64,000 nucleotides of DNA from Acidobacteriaceae bacterium (GTDB taxonomy: Bacteria > Acidobacteriota > Terriglobia > Terriglobales > Acidobacteriaceae): assembly GCA_028283655.1 (NCBI GenBank), contig JAPWKE010000003.1, forward strand, positions 496,001 through 560,000, read 5' to 3'. Under the pieces are notes generated by a model. It saw only the letters and a program-made list of their open reading frames with translations. It was not told the origin of the DNA and made no database searches. Numbering within the stretch: the stretch's first letter is position 1; every line of letters begins with the position of its first letter. The position numbers were made by a program, and so were the translations under genes. Of this stretch, positions 45,134 to 53,880 are shown piece by piece.

Positions 45134-46105
45134 ATGGCGAAGGCAGAGAAGCTCGCAAAGACGTCTGAAGCGAAGGTCCGCAAGGCTGCAAGCACGAAGG
45201 TGCCTGCGCCGCAGCATAAAGAGCAGCCGCGGCATCGAGAGCATGAGCGCGAACTTGTGATCCTGACAGGAATGTCGGGGGCGGGGAAGGCATCTGCTCT
45301 GAAGGCGCTGGAGGACCTGGGGTATTACTCGGTCGACAACCTGCCGCTGGAGCTGATCCCGCGTTTTGCGGAACTGGTGGCAAAGTCCGCGGACATTACT
45401 CATGCGGCGCTGGTGATCGATGTGCGCGAAGGCGCAAAGCTGGATCGTTTTCCGTCGATTCTGAAGCAGGTTCGCAAGGTGCTTGCGGTGCGGGTGCTGT
45501 TCCTGGAGGCTGAGGACAACTCGCTGGTGCGGCGCTATTCGGAGACGCGCAGACCGCATCCGCTGGGCCGTGGCGATACGGTGGTTTCGCAGATCAAGGC
45601 GGAGCGCAAGCGACTCGATCCCGTGCGCAATGTAGCCGACATTCTGCTGGATACAACGAAGTTCAACGTGCATGAGTTGCGCGCGCACATCAACACGCAG
45701 TTTGCGGGAGGCAAGGACGCTGAGGACGATCGCAACCTGACGATTTCGGTCATGAGCTTCGGGTTCAAGAACGGTGTGCCCAGCGATGCGGACCTGGTTT
45801 TCGATGTACGCTTTCTGCCGAACCCGCACTTTGTACCGGAGTTTCGCAAGCTGACGGGCAAGCACCCGAAGGTCGCGAAGTATGTGCGTGGCTTCCCACA
45901 GACTCAGGAGTTTCTGGACAAGGCCACCGACATGCTGACGTTTCTTTTGCCGCACTACATCAAGGAAGGCAAGAGCTATCTGACGATCGGCATCGGGTGC
46001 ACGGGAGGGCAGCATCGGTCGGTGATGATTACCGAAGAGCTGAAGAAGCGGCTGGGGGCGGCGGGGTATCGCGCGAAGGCTTCGCATCGGGACATGCCGC
46101 GCTAA
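45134..46105 (+). CDS. rapZ: RapZ/YvcJ-family nucleotide-binding RNase adapter
   Basis: RapZ proteins sense amino-sugar precursors and guide RNase E to small RNAs in enteric bacteria; the family is broader than that role. The 323-residue protein opens with a basic, low-complexity tail of about 40 residues. The P-loop GMSGAGKASALKALEDLGYY and VDNLPLELIP follow. The C-terminal domain has SFGFKNGVPSDADLVFDVRF, LPNPHFVPEFRKLTGKHPKV and the end IGIGCTGGQHRSV. After the P-loop lysine stands alanine instead of the usual serine or threonine. The position after rpoN-hpf is the classical one, but ptsN is missing. Confidence 0.9.
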   Translation: MAKAEKLAKTSEAKVRKAASTKVPAPQHKEQPRHREHERELVILTGMSGAGKASALKALEDLGYYSVDNLPLELIPRFAELVAKSADITHAALVIDVREGAKLDRFPSILKQVRKVLAVRVLFLEAEDNSLVRRYSETRRPHPLGRGDTVVSQIKAERKRLDPVRNVADILLDTTKFNVHELRAHINTQFAGGKDAEDDRNLTISVMSFGFKNGVPSDADLVFDVRFLPNPHFVPEFRKLTGKHPKVAKYVRGFPQTQEFLDKATDMLTFLLPHYIKEGKSYLTIGIGCTGGQHRSVMITEELKKRLGAAGYRAKASHRDMPR

Positions 46106-46127
46106 GGTCGCGGCTTGCCAAGCTGAT

Positions 46128-46190
46128 CCTCAGGAGCTAAAGCCCCTTCGTTGTGGTGGATGTGATTGGCACGACGGAAGTCGTGCCCCT
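46128..46190. repeat. REP-like palindromes
   Basis: A perfect 8-bp hairpin GGCACGAC/GTCGTGCC with loop GGAA lies at 46168..46187, next to the related AGGAGCTAAAGCCCCTT. These resemble the repeats at 37796..37858 and sit in an intergenic gap. Confidence 0.6.
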
Positions 46191-46259
46191 TCGCGGTATG
46201 CCTGCGTCGCTGCGTACAATGAGCGATGTGATCTGGCTTGGTAAGAACGAGGCGTGGCG

Positions 46260-48101
46260 ATGAAGCGGATACTGCGGTTGTTGGCCTATATGAGGCCGTA
46301 TTCGCTCTACTTGTCCGTGTCGGTGGGGTTGATGGCGGTGGTGGGAGCGCTGGCGGCGTTCCGCATTTTGCTGATCAAGCCAATTGTGGACAACGTGCTG
46401 AGCGCAGCGTCGTCCTCAAAGGTGCTGGTGTTTACGATCCCGCGCACGACGCATGTGGTGAACCTGCAGCACTTTGTGCCGTCGTACTTCCACAACGCAT
46501 GGACCGTGGTGGCGATTGCTCTGGTGGGTTCGGCGATCATCAAGTCCGCGTGCGATTACCTGGGAACGTTGCTGGCGAACAAGGCCGGGTTCGGGATGAT
46601 TACAGACCTCCGCAATGACCTGTATGACTCGGTGCTGCGACGCTCGACGGCGTTCTTTCAGCGGCACACGACGGGCACGCTGATCTCCACGCTGATCAAT
46701 GATGTGGAGCGCGTGCAGTCGGCGATGTCGACGGTGATGAGCGACTTTTTGCAGCAGTTGTTCACGCTGATCTTCATGATCGGAACGGTGGTTCTGGTTG
46801 GCGGCAAGATGGCGTGGATTCTGCTGCTGTTTGTGCCGGTGATCGTCTCGTCTGCGCGGCGGATTGGCCGCAGCGTGCGGCGCACGACGCGACGTGGGCA
46901 GGATAAGCTGGCAGAGATTCAGAACATCATGCAGGAGACGATCACAGGCAACGGCATCGTGAAGGCGTTTGGCATGGAGTTGTGGGAGATGGCGCGTTTT
47001 CGTGCGGCGGCGGATCGTCTGCTGAACGCGAACATGCGCGCGATCGCGGTGCAGTCGATCTCTTCGCCGCTGATGGATGCTTTGGGTGCGGTGGCGATTG
47101 CGCTGCTGTTGCTCTTTGGCCGCGACCGCATTGTGCACGGAAACTGGACGACGGGTATCTTCATCACGTTTCTGGCCTCGGTGATTGTGCTCTATGACCC
47201 GGTGCGCAAGATGCCGGTGTACTACAACGCGTTTCAGCAGGCGGTGGGCGCAAGCGACGAGATCTTCCGTTTTATCGATGCGCAGGATGAAGTGGTGGAG
47301 CGCAAGAAGGCGAAAAAGCTGGATGGTTTCCACGATAGCGTTCTCTTCGATCACGTGAGCTTTGGGTATACCGGTGACGGCGGCGACACGAAAGAAGTGC
47401 TGCATGATGTTTCGCTGACGGTGAGGCGTGGCGAGGTGATTGCCTTGGTCGGGCCGAGCGGAGCGGGCAAGTCGACGCTGGTGAACCTGCTGCCGCGCTT
47501 CTTCGATGTAACCGCGGGAAAGATCCTGATCGATGGCCATGATGTGCGCGATACGACGCTGGTGTCGCTGCGCAAACAGATTGGCAAGGTGACGCAGGAG
47601 ACCGTGCTCTTCAACGATTCGGTGCGCAACAACATCGCGTACGGACAGCCGGATGTGCCGATGGAGCGCATTGAGGCTGCGGCGAAAGCGGCGTTAGCTC
47701 ATGACTTTATCCTGCGGCTGTCGGAGGGCTACGACACGGTGATCGGCGAACGTGGAGCTCGGCTGTCAGGTGGGGAACGGCAGCGGCTGGCAATCGCTCG
47801 CGCGTTGCTGAAGAATGCGCCGATTCTGATTCTGGACGAAGCCACTTCAGCTCTGGACACGGAGAGCGAAGCCGCGGTGCAGGCGGCGCTGGCGAACCTG
47901 ATGCAGGGGCGCACCGTGCTGGTGATTGCTCATCGGCTTTCGACCGTGCGGCGCGCGGACAGAATCGCCGTGATGGAGCAGGGGCGGATTACCGAGTTGG
48001 GCAATCACGAAGAACTGATTGAACGCGGCGGAACGTATAACCGGCTGTATCAGTTGCAGTTCGGCGACGAACCGCAGACGGGGCTGGAAGGCGTCGCCTA
48101 G
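46260..48101 (+). CDS. MsbA-like ABC transporter, fused membrane and ATPase domains
   Basis: The 613-residue half-transporter has six membrane helices in the first 320 residues and an ATPase domain behind. The ATPase shows Walker A GPSGAGKSTLVNLLPRFF, signature LSGGERQRLAIARALL, Walker B ILILDEATSALD and the switch histidine in VIAHRLSTV. MsbA-type exporters flip lipid A or other lipids and drugs. The neighbourhood of lpt genes favours a lipid role, but other exporters look alike. ATG at 46260 was chosen over GTG at 46254. Confidence 0.88.
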   Translation: MKRILRLLAYMRPYSLYLSVSVGLMAVVGALAAFRILLIKPIVDNVLSAASSSKVLVFTIPRTTHVVNLQHFVPSYFHNAWTVVAIALVGSAIIKSACDYLGTLLANKAGFGMITDLRNDLYDSVLRRSTAFFQRHTTGTLISTLINDVERVQSAMSTVMSDFLQQLFTLIFMIGTVVLVGGKMAWILLLFVPVIVSSARRIGRSVRRTTRRGQDKLAEIQNIMQETITGNGIVKAFGMELWEMARFRAAADRLLNANMRAIAVQSISSPLMDALGAVAIALLLLFGRDRIVHGNWTTGIFITFLASVIVLYDPVRKMPVYYNAFQQAVGASDEIFRFIDAQDEVVERKKAKKLDGFHDSVLFDHVSFGYTGDGGDTKEVLHDVSLTVRRGEVIALVGPSGAGKSTLVNLLPRFFDVTAGKILIDGHDVRDTTLVSLRKQIGKVTQETVLFNDSVRNNIAYGQPDVPMERIEAAAKAALAHDFILRLSEGYDTVIGERGARLSGGERQRLAIARALLKNAPILILDEATSALDTESEAAVQAALANLMQGRTVLVIAHRLSTVRRADRIAVMEQGRITELGNHEELIERGGTYNRLYQLQFGDEPQTGLEGVA

Positions 48102-48191
48102 GTCTTCGCAAAATATTCTCTCCCGGTGCGATTCTTCCGCAGGGGCTTCGCGATACACTCGTGTTAACTTTTCTGCACACAGACGGAAGTG

Positions 48192-48872
48192 ATGGCGGGC
48201 ATTCTATTCATCATCTCGGCGCCAAGCGGATCGGGCAAGTCAACGCTCGTGAACGAAACGCGTCGTCTTGTGCAGGGGCTTGAGTTTTCGGTTTCGTATA
48301 CGACGCGTGAACCGCGCGGCTCTGAGCAGGATGGAGTGGAGTACCACTTTATTACCAAGGAAAAGTTTAAGGCGATGATCGAGGCCGATGAGTTCCTCGA
48401 ACACGCCGTAGTCTTCGGCGACAACTACTACGGTACGGCGTTTGCAGCGCTGGAACAGGCGCGCGAGAACGGGCACGACCTGCTGCTCGATATCGACGTG
48501 CAGGGTGCGCTGCAGGTGATGAAGCGGGTGCCGGAGGCGGTATCGCTCTTCATTCTGCCGCCTAGCCCGAAGGTGCTGGAGATGCGTCTGCGGCATCGTT
48601 CACAGGCCGAAGGTGTGACCGACGAAGAGGTCATTACGAAGCGTCTCAAGCAGGCCCGCCAGGAGCTGGAGACGATTGAAAGCTACAAGTACGCGCTGGT
48701 GAACGATGTGCTGGAAGAGGCCGTAAGCGAGATGCGCGCGATGGTGTTGCGCGAGCGCGGCGACCGCACAGAGACGGTTCGTGCGGAGGCTGAGCGATGC
48801 CTGACGGCAAAGCACTCTGCGCGGCTGGACAGCGCGTTGAAGAGTTTCGATGTAGGTTTGTCGAAAGTGTAA
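48192..48872 (+). CDS. gmk: Guanylate kinase
   Basis: Guanylate kinase phosphorylates GMP to GDP. The 226-residue protein has the P-loop SAPSGSGKSTLVNETRRL and the GMP-binding parts SVSYTTREPRGSEQDGVEYHF and DILLDIDVQGALQ-like sequence (here DLLLDIDVQGALQVMK). ATG at 48192 follows CGGAAG; a GTG at 48189 is also open. It precedes rpoZ by about 90 bp, the usual order. Confidence 0.96.
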   Translation: MAGILFIISAPSGSGKSTLVNETRRLVQGLEFSVSYTTREPRGSEQDGVEYHFITKEKFKAMIEADEFLEHAVVFGDNYYGTAFAALEQARENGHDLLLDIDVQGALQVMKRVPEAVSLFILPPSPKVLEMRLRHRSQAEGVTDEEVITKRLKQARQELETIESYKYALVNDVLEEAVSEMRAMVLRERGDRTETVRAEAERCLTAKHSARLDSALKSFDVGLSKV

Positions 48873-48965
48873 GGCAAGCGACGACACGCCTCGGCTGGCG
48901 TGCGGCGACTTGGTTGTTGTAGTCCTGCTTTTACCTAAATGCTGTAGGGAAGTGCGGAGGGCAAC

Positions 48966-49169
48966 ATGATTCCTGGTGATCTTTTGCAAAACAAGTACAG
49001 CCTTGTGCGCGGTGCGGCTCGTCGCGCCCGTCAACTGCAGTCGGGTGCGCCGCCTTTGGGCGTTTCGAAGTCTTTGAAGGCCTGCCGTGTGGCGCAGGAT
49101 GAGATTCGGCATGGCAAGGTGACGTTTTCGGTCATGCCGAAGAAAGACGCCTCGTCGCCTGCGCTGTAA
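48966..49169 (+). CDS. rpoZ: RNA polymerase omega subunit
   Basis: Omega helps assemble and stabilise RNA polymerase. The 67-residue protein fits the family in length and in the segment NKYSLVRGAARRARQLQSG, the omega N-terminal helix region, followed by KACRVAQDEIRHGKVTF. A GGAGG lies before the ATG. It follows gmk, as in most bacteria. Confidence 0.85.
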   Translation: MIPGDLLQNKYSLVRGAARRARQLQSGAPPLGVSKSLKACRVAQDEIRHGKVTFSVMPKKDASSPAL

Positions 49170-49199
49170 CGCACAAGCGGTCGCGATAAGCTGAAAGGG

Positions 49200-50207
49200 A
49201 TGGAAGCGTCCCCCAATCAACGGCTGCGCGCCTATGTCGATTACCTGCGCGACATGGGCGTGTACGACCTCTACGCTCGCGAAGCGTCGGGTACGGTGTT
49301 GAGCGCAGAAGCTCGTGCGCAGTTGCTGGAAGCGGCTGCGAAGGTGAGTTTGCCTGCGCCAGCCGCTGCCGGACAGGCACCGCGCGCGGCGAGTGCTACG
49401 CCCTCGTCGAGAGTTTCCTCGCCTGTTGCACGTCCGCAGCCGCCCAATGCTGCTGCGCCGCGTGCTGCTATGCCTTCGGTACGTCCTGTGCCGCAGGCTG
49501 CAAACGAGCCGGTGTTCTTTGGTGACGATGCTCCGCCACCGCTCCCTGAGAATCTTGCTGCCCCTATGCCCAGACCGAAAAGTTTTGAAGAGTTGGCCCC
49601 GCTGCCGACGAAACGAGTTACGCCTGCAGAGAAGCCTGTTGCTTTGCAGGCACTACGTGCGGAAATTGGTGACTGTACGCGTTGCCCGCTGGCCTATGCC
49701 GGACGCCACAACATTGTTCTTGCCGACGGTGATCCAAACGCCTCGCTGATGTTTATCGGCGAAGGCCCCGGGGCCGACGAGGATGCGACTGGCCTGCCAT
49801 TTGTGGGGAAGGCAGGGCAGTTGTTGAACAACATGATCACGGCGATGGGTGTGAAGCGCGAAGAGGTCTATATCGCGAACATCGTAAAGTGTCGTCCGCC
49901 GGAGAACCGTGCGCCGGAGTACGCGGAGGCAACGACGTGTTCGCCGTTCCTGCTCAAGCAGATCGATATTGTTCAGCCCAAGGTGATTGTGGCGCTGGGC
50001 AAGACGGCTGCGAATTACCTGCGCGGCAACCTGGATTCGCTGACCTCGCAGCGTGGGCAATGGTTCAACCTGCGCGGCTCAAAGCTGGTGGTGACCTTCC
50101 ATCCGGCGTATCTGCTGCGCGACCCGCGGCAGAAGGCTGAGGCGTGGAAAGACCTGCAGATGGTGATGGCGGAGCTTGGGCTGAAGGCTCCGGCGAAGAA
50201 GGCCTAG
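49200..50207 (+). CDS. Family 4 uracil-DNA glycosylase with Pro/Ala-rich N-terminal extension
   Basis: The enzyme removes uracil from DNA. The catalytic part (about residues 150..335) has the iron-sulfur cysteines in DCTRCPL, KCRPPENR and TTCSPFL. The active-site segments are IGEGPGADEDATGLPFVGKA and the conserved VTFHPAYLLRDP. Ahead of it lies about 140 residues, with a short helical start (ASPNQRLRAYVDYLRDMGVY) and a Pro/Ala-rich linker, longer than usual for the family. It follows rpoZ by 30 bp. The function of the N-terminal part is unknown. Confidence 0.92.
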   Translation: MEASPNQRLRAYVDYLRDMGVYDLYAREASGTVLSAEARAQLLEAAAKVSLPAPAAAGQAPRAASATPSSRVSSPVARPQPPNAAAPRAAMPSVRPVPQAANEPVFFGDDAPPPLPENLAAPMPRPKSFEELAPLPTKRVTPAEKPVALQALRAEIGDCTRCPLAYAGRHNIVLADGDPNASLMFIGEGPGADEDATGLPFVGKAGQLLNNMITAMGVKREEVYIANIVKCRPPENRAPEYAEATTCSPFLLKQIDIVQPKVIVALGKTAANYLRGNLDSLTSQRGQWFNLRGSKLVVTFHPAYLLRDPRQKAEAWKDLQMVMAELGLKAPAKKA

Positions 50208-50226
50208 AGGCACAACACAAACGAAC

Positions 50227-50251
50227 GGCGCGAGCATCCTCTGCTTGCGCC
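50227..50251. terminator. Hairpin between convergent genes
   Basis: A 10-bp stem (GGCGCGAGCA against TGCTTGCGCC, one mismatch) with a five-base loop lies between the glycosylase and the DUF2076-like gene. Confidence 0.5.
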
Positions 50252-50270
50252 GCTTGCTTTGCTGGTAAGG

Positions 50271-51113
50271 CTAGAAACCGCTGTCGTCGTCGTTACCGCC
50301 GTCGTCGAAGCTATTGCTGTCATCGTCGTAGCTGCTGTCGCCTCCATCACTGAAGTCGCTGGTGGAGTCGTCGTTGTAGCCGCTGTTATCGGCGAAGTTA
50401 TTGCTGCTGCTGGAGTCGCGTGAGGCGTCTTGCGATGGATTGTAGAAGGACGAGTCCGTGCTGGAGCTTTCGTGATGCTCGCGGCTACCGTTGTCGTCGT
50501 AGTAGTTGTTGTTGATGATCTCGGTCGGGTGCTCGCTGCCGACGCCGCTGCCAAAGCCGTGGAACATGGACTCCATCCCTTCGAAGACCATGGCACCTGC
50601 AGCTACGCCTGCTGCGGTCTGCAACGCGCCGCGCAGGAAGCCACCACCGCCGCTCGGCCCACCGTACGCTGGCTGTCCGTAGCCGGGCTGAGCGTAGGTG
50701 GGCTGCCCGTAGCCAGGTTGTCCGTACGCCGGAGGCGGTGGCGGATAGCCAGTGTTCACGGGCTGATACTGCGGTTGTCCGTAGCCAGGTTGGGGTGGCA
50801 ACGGAGCAGGTTGTTGCTCCTCGCTGCCGAAGATTTTTCCGAGGAAGCTGCCGGGCTTCTTTGCCTGCTGGGCCTGCTCAAGCTGTTGCTGTAGATCGTC
50901 GAGTTGCTCCTGCAGGTCCTGAATCTGCCCCTGCGCGTTTTCAAGACCGTATTGCTGCACGAGAACTGTTTGGGTAAGCACGTACATGGCGTCGGGGACG
51001 GCGTCGAGCCTGGAGTGGATGTAGCGGTCGGCGGTATCGTCCTTGTCGGCGGCGGGTGTGGCGCGGATGCGGTCGACGAGTCCGTCGATGAGTTGTTGCT
51101 CTTGCGGGGTCAT
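50271..51113 (-). CDS. DUF2076-like protein
   Basis: From the ATG at 51113 (GGAGGA upstream) the protein has 280 residues. It begins [20 protein letters not shown], the start of the DUF2076 family, and has a coiled-coil Gln-rich stretch ([20 protein letters not shown]). Then come Pro/Tyr/Gly repeats (GYGQP) and a hydrophobic segment ([20 protein letters not shown]). A long Ser/Asp/Asn-rich acidic tail ends the chain. The family function is unknown. It is convergent with the uracil-DNA glycosylase and divergent from tRNA-Ala. Confidence 0.82.
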   Translation of the reverse strand: MTPQEQQLIDGLVDRIRATPAADKDDTADRYIHSRLDAVPDAMYVLTQTVLVQQYGLENAQGQIQDLQEQLDDLQQQLEQAQQAKKPGSFLGKIFGSEEQQPAPLPPQPGYGQPQYQPVNTGYPPPPPAYGQPGYGQPTYAQPGYGQPAYGGPSGGGGFLRGALQTAAGVAAGAMVFEGMESMFHGFGSGVGSEHPTEIINNNYYDDNGSREHHESSSTDSSFYNPSQDASRDSSSSNNFADNSGYNDDSTSDFSDGGDSSYDDDSNSFDDGGNDDDSGF

Positions 51114-51250
51114 GCGGGGATTCCTCCGAAAACTACCAGACCATGAGATGCCGTTTGGAAGGGCAGGCACTCTGCTGATAGACTGTACATCGTCGCAGGA
51201 TGTGAGCGTCCCTGTAGTTTTGGGTTGAAGCGCACAGACTGTGCTCTCGT

Positions 51251-51326
51251 GGGGCTGTAGCTCAGCTGGGAGAGCGCCTCGTTCGCAACGAGGAGGTCAG
51301 CGGTTCGATCCCGCTCAGCTCCACCA
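51251..51326 (+). tRNA. tRNA-Ala (CGC anticodon)
   Basis: The 76-nt sequence folds as a cloverleaf with the CCA end encoded. The seven-base anticodon loop reads TTCGCAA, giving anticodon CGC, which reads GCG alanine codons. The T-arm GGTTCGATCCC is standard. The 3' half from 51282 is one copy of the attachment repeat. The integrase gene on the other strand overlaps most of it. Confidence 0.95.
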
Positions 51327-52557
51327 AAGAATCAATAACATGCGGTAAGGGTATAGACGGCAGCGACACTTTTGTGTCGCTGTTTGTGTCGTAACCCTTC
51401 GATGTGCGCTCCGCTTGGCCCGCTTTTCCCCTTCCCATCGTGAGCGCGTCGAGCGCGTTTCGCTTCGCGTCCAGCCGGACGTGCGAGTAGTGAGCGAGCA
51501 TCTTGCGCGAGACGTGGCCCGCAATCGACATGATGGTTTGATCGCTCGCCTTGGACTCCGCAAGCTCCGTGATGGCTTGGTGGCGGAGGTCGTGGAACCG
51601 GAAGCCGTCAAACGGACTCTTCAGCTTGGCGATGCTCACTCCGCAGCCCGTACACGTCGCGCCGGGATTCTGTAGCAGGCCGCAGCCCGCGCACTGAATC
51701 GCCCGCGTCAGCCGGCGCCAAGCCGTCCGCCAGCTCTTGATTCCCCGCGTAGGGTCGAAATGCGCCGTCTCACAGGCCGGGAAGAGGAAATGGCTCGGCT
51801 CGGTCGCTCCGAGGGCCTGTGAGCGCCTGTAGAGCTCCAGAACCACCGCCCAGGCATCCGCGTTCAGGGGGATAACGCGCTCCCCCGCTTCCGTCTTGCT
51901 CTTCCGGACCGTGAGCGCCCGACCGATCATGTCGACGTCGCGCCAGCGCATTTCCTTAATCTCACACCCGCGCATCGTCGTGTTGAGTGCCAGCCGTGCG
52001 GCACAGGCGACGGTCTGCCACTCCGGGCGGGTGGCCGCACGATGGAGCAGCTTCACTTTCTCCTCGTAGGTGAGTGCGCGCCCGATGTTCTGGCGAACGG
52101 GCAACGGGTGAATGTCCTCTGAGAAGTGATGCCACCGCTTCGCCCGCTTCAGCACTCCGCGGAGAATGTCCAGCTCCCGATTGATCGTCGCGTTTGAACG
52201 TCCACCCGTCTTGCGGTCGCGGATGTAGGCTGTCACCTGTCCAGCCGTCATCCGCCACACCGCAACGTCGCCGAGGGCCTTGTTGATCGGCTTCACGCGC
52301 TCGCGCTCCGTTTGGATGCTGCGAGGCGCGAGGTGCGGTATGCGATCCGCAAGGAACCGCTCGGCCGCATCCGAGAACGGAAGCCGGGAGAAATCGTCTT
52401 TGCTCGCAGCCAGCTTGCCCGCCTTGGCTTCACCGATCAGCACCCGTTCTTTGCGCTGCGCTTCGCGCCAGTCGCTTGTGTCGAGAGAGAAGCGGAACCG
52501 CTCCCCGTCAACGAAGAAATGAGTGTGCCAGGTGCTACCGCGCTTTTTGAGTGCCAT
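51262..52557 (-). CDS. Tyrosine-type integrase of element 1
   Basis: The 431-residue site-specific recombinase should insert and excise element 1 at tRNA-Ala. An Arm-binding start and a core-binding SAM-like domain (about 60..150) precede the catalytic domain, with Arg196 (TTMRGCEI), Lys221 (KSKTEAGE), His322 and Arg325 (FHDLRH), His348 (GHVS) and the nucleophile Tyr357 (AHYSHV). Between the strand after Lys221 and HDLRH there is a four-cysteine insert, CAGCG and CTGCG (Cys289, 292, 302, 305), likely a zinc ribbon. The last 21 residues, ending [12 protein letters not shown], are read from antisense tRNA-Ala. The start overlaps the upstream gene by 23 bp. Confidence 0.95.
   Translation of the reverse strand: MALKKRGSTWHTHFFVDGERFRFSLDTSDWREAQRKERVLIGEAKAGKLAASKDDFSRLPFSDAAERFLADRIPHLAPRSIQTERERVKPINKALGDVAVWRMTAGQVTAYIRDRKTGGRSNATINRELDILRGVLKRAKRWHHFSEDIHPLPVRQNIGRALTYEEKVKLLHRAATRPEWQTVACAARLALNTTMRGCEIKEMRWRDVDMIGRALTVRKSKTEAGERVIPLNADAWAVVLELYRRSQALGATEPSHFLFPACETAHFDPTRGIKSWRTAWRRLTRAIQCAGCGLLQNPGATCTGCGVSIAKLKSPFDGFRFHDLRHQAITELAESKASDQTIMSIAGHVSRKMLAHYSHVRLDAKRNALDALTMGRGKAGQAERTSKGYDTNSDTKVSLPSIPLPHVIDSLVELSGIEPLTSSLRTRRSPS
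51282..51327 (+). repeat. Attachment site, element 1 left end (46-bp core)
   Basis: The 46-bp sequence from the anticodon loop to the base after CCA is repeated exactly at 59509..59554. Direct repeats of the tRNA 3' half are the usual trace of integrase-driven insertion. Confidence 0.93.
51371..51395 (+). repeat. Candidate integrase arm-site repeat (left copy)
   Basis: A 25-bp sequence containing TGTTTGTGTCGTAAC lies 43 bp inside the left core and recurs, with one mismatch, at 59344..59368 in the same orientation. It lies inside the 3' end of the integrase gene. Two internal TTTGTGTCG units suggest protein-binding sites. Confidence 0.6.
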
Positions 52558-53389
52558 ATTCTCCCCTTTCTCCTTTCCGCTTCCGCTTCTGCCATTCCCT
52601 GCCCGTCTTGCGATGAGCGCATTCTGGCGTACAGAACTTCTTTGCGTGTTTCCAGTCCGGTTGAAATAGGACTCGACACTCCTCGCAAAACTGGAACGGA
52701 TGTCTATGAAATACGTCCTGCCACATCATCCAGTGAAGTGCTTCTTCCAACGAAGTGACGCCGATGGAAGCCCGAACGACGTTGCTCCTACCAGCCGAGG
52801 CCACCTCCAGTTTGTGAGTGAATTGCTCGAGCGGCAGGCTCGAAACCAACGTGATACATGCCGCTTCAATGTCCTTCGCTGAAGCTGTTTCCACCCAACC
52901 CTGAAGATTTGCATCGAAGCCCCAACGCAGTTCGCCGGCAATGGAAAACCTCGCGCGTAATAGTCCAAGAAACGCATGGAATGCCGTGTCATCGGCATCG
53001 CCTAGCTGTACCAAATCTTGCAAGGCCTCGCGCTGCATCGCGGGTTCCTCGATGGAAGCCAAGAGCCGGACACTCGCAGTCAATACGTCGCGAGTCCTGC
53101 GATACCGCTCGATTGGATCGCACCCGCTCCAACTATCGAGACGAGCCCTGAGTGGCCCCCAGGCCTTCACAAAGTCTCGTAGCGCACCGTCATCGGAAGC
53201 CTTGATTAGCTGAATGTGCGGACGTTTCTGATATGCCTCGAAGAGGTCATAACGTCCTGTCTGGCTCAATTCCCATGTCGATAGATCGCCAGCGAACAGC
53301 AGGCGCTTGCACCGATACCATTGGGCTCCGACCACGTTGATATGCTTATGTATTTGCATGTCTACGCAAGTCTCTGCGATTCTGCGCAT
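52535..53389 (-). CDS. Zinc-finger protein of unknown function
   Basis: From the ATG at 53389 the protein is 284 residues; ATG 53359 is an alternative, and the open extension to 53482 runs into the divergent gene. The body is helical with no membrane part. The C-terminus has a treble-clef-like zinc finger, FCEECRVLFQ and then FCTPECAHRKTGREW, followed by a very basic tail. This end resembles CGNR-type zinc fingers of putative regulators. It overlaps the integrase start by 23 bp and is probably co-expressed with it, so a role in integrase control or excision is possible. No family name is certain. Confidence 0.6.
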   Translation of the reverse strand: MRRIAETCVDMQIHKHINVVGAQWYRCKRLLFAGDLSTWELSQTGRYDLFEAYQKRPHIQLIKASDDGALRDFVKAWGPLRARLDSWSGCDPIERYRRTRDVLTASVRLLASIEEPAMQREALQDLVQLGDADDTAFHAFLGLLRARFSIAGELRWGFDANLQGWVETASAKDIEAACITLVSSLPLEQFTHKLEVASAGRSNVVRASIGVTSLEEALHWMMWQDVFHRHPFQFCEECRVLFQPDWKHAKKFCTPECAHRKTGREWQKRKRKGERGEYGTQKAR

Positions 53390-53416
53390 GAAGTCAACGG
53401 AAAAGGAGCAAACAAA

Positions 53417-53605
53417 ATGCCAGTTAGTTTTTCGGTAAAGGTAGCGGCGGAAGAATGCGGCTTGTCCGAGCGCACCATCCACTCTGCGATCAAGCGGGGA
53501 GACCTAAAGGTGATGCGTGTCGGACGGCGTGTGCTCGTCACTCCAACGGCCTTAGAAGACTTTCTGAATGGCCGGACGGGGAAGAATACGGGAGGTGTGC
53601 GGTGA
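53417..53605 (+). CDS. AlpA/excisionase-like DNA-binding protein 1
   Basis: The 62-residue protein is a small winged-helix protein: FSVKVAAEECGLSERTIHSA, then IKRGDLKVMRVGRRVLVTP, then LEDFLNGR. This is the helix-turn-helix pattern of Xis and AlpA regulators. The ATG at 53417 follows AAAGGAG. It is the first gene of the plus-strand block of element 1 and its stop overlaps the next start (GTGA). It may bend DNA for excision or control the replication genes. Confidence 0.82.
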   Translation: MPVSFSVKVAAEECGLSERTIHSAIKRGDLKVMRVGRRVLVTPTALEDFLNGRTGKNTGGVR

Positions 53606-53790
53606 GCACTCAGCGCCTTTTGACCTTGCTCGAAGTCGCAGACCTGCTCCGGCTCTCTCCGCACACGATCCGTGCAATGGTGCGAAGGGAAACTTTGCAA
53701 CCCGTTCGCATCTGTCGCAGGCTCTTGTTTTCACCAGACGCAGTTCAACAACTGATTTCGGATAGATCACTGCGCGAGCCTCCGAAGTGA
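53602..53790 (+). CDS. AlpA/excisionase-like DNA-binding protein 2
   Basis: The 62-residue protein repeats the same fold as its upstream neighbour, with LLTLLEVADLLRLSPHTIRA, then MVRRETLQPVRICRRLLFSP and VQQLISDR. The GTG start at 53602 follows GGAGGTG and overlaps the previous stop by 4 bp. The two proteins are similar in pattern but not close copies, so they may bind different sites or form a heterodimer. Confidence 0.8.
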   Translation: MSTQRLLTLLEVADLLRLSPHTIRAMVRRETLQPVRICRRLLFSPDAVQQLISDRSLREPPK

Positions 53791-53836
53791 GGCTCACATA
53801 AATTCGCGCTTGGATAGCCTTGCGCAAAAACAGAAA

Positions 53837-53858
53837 CCCAGCGGTTGCAGCCGCTGGG
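53837..53858 (+). promoter_or_regulatory. Hairpin before the primase gene
   Basis: An 8-bp perfect stem (CCCAGCGG and its complement) with a six-base loop lies 22 bp before the primase start. No T run follows, so it is more likely an attenuator or RNA-structure element than a full terminator. Confidence 0.35.
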
Positions 53859-53880
53859 CGCATTACTCAGGAGTTCATCT

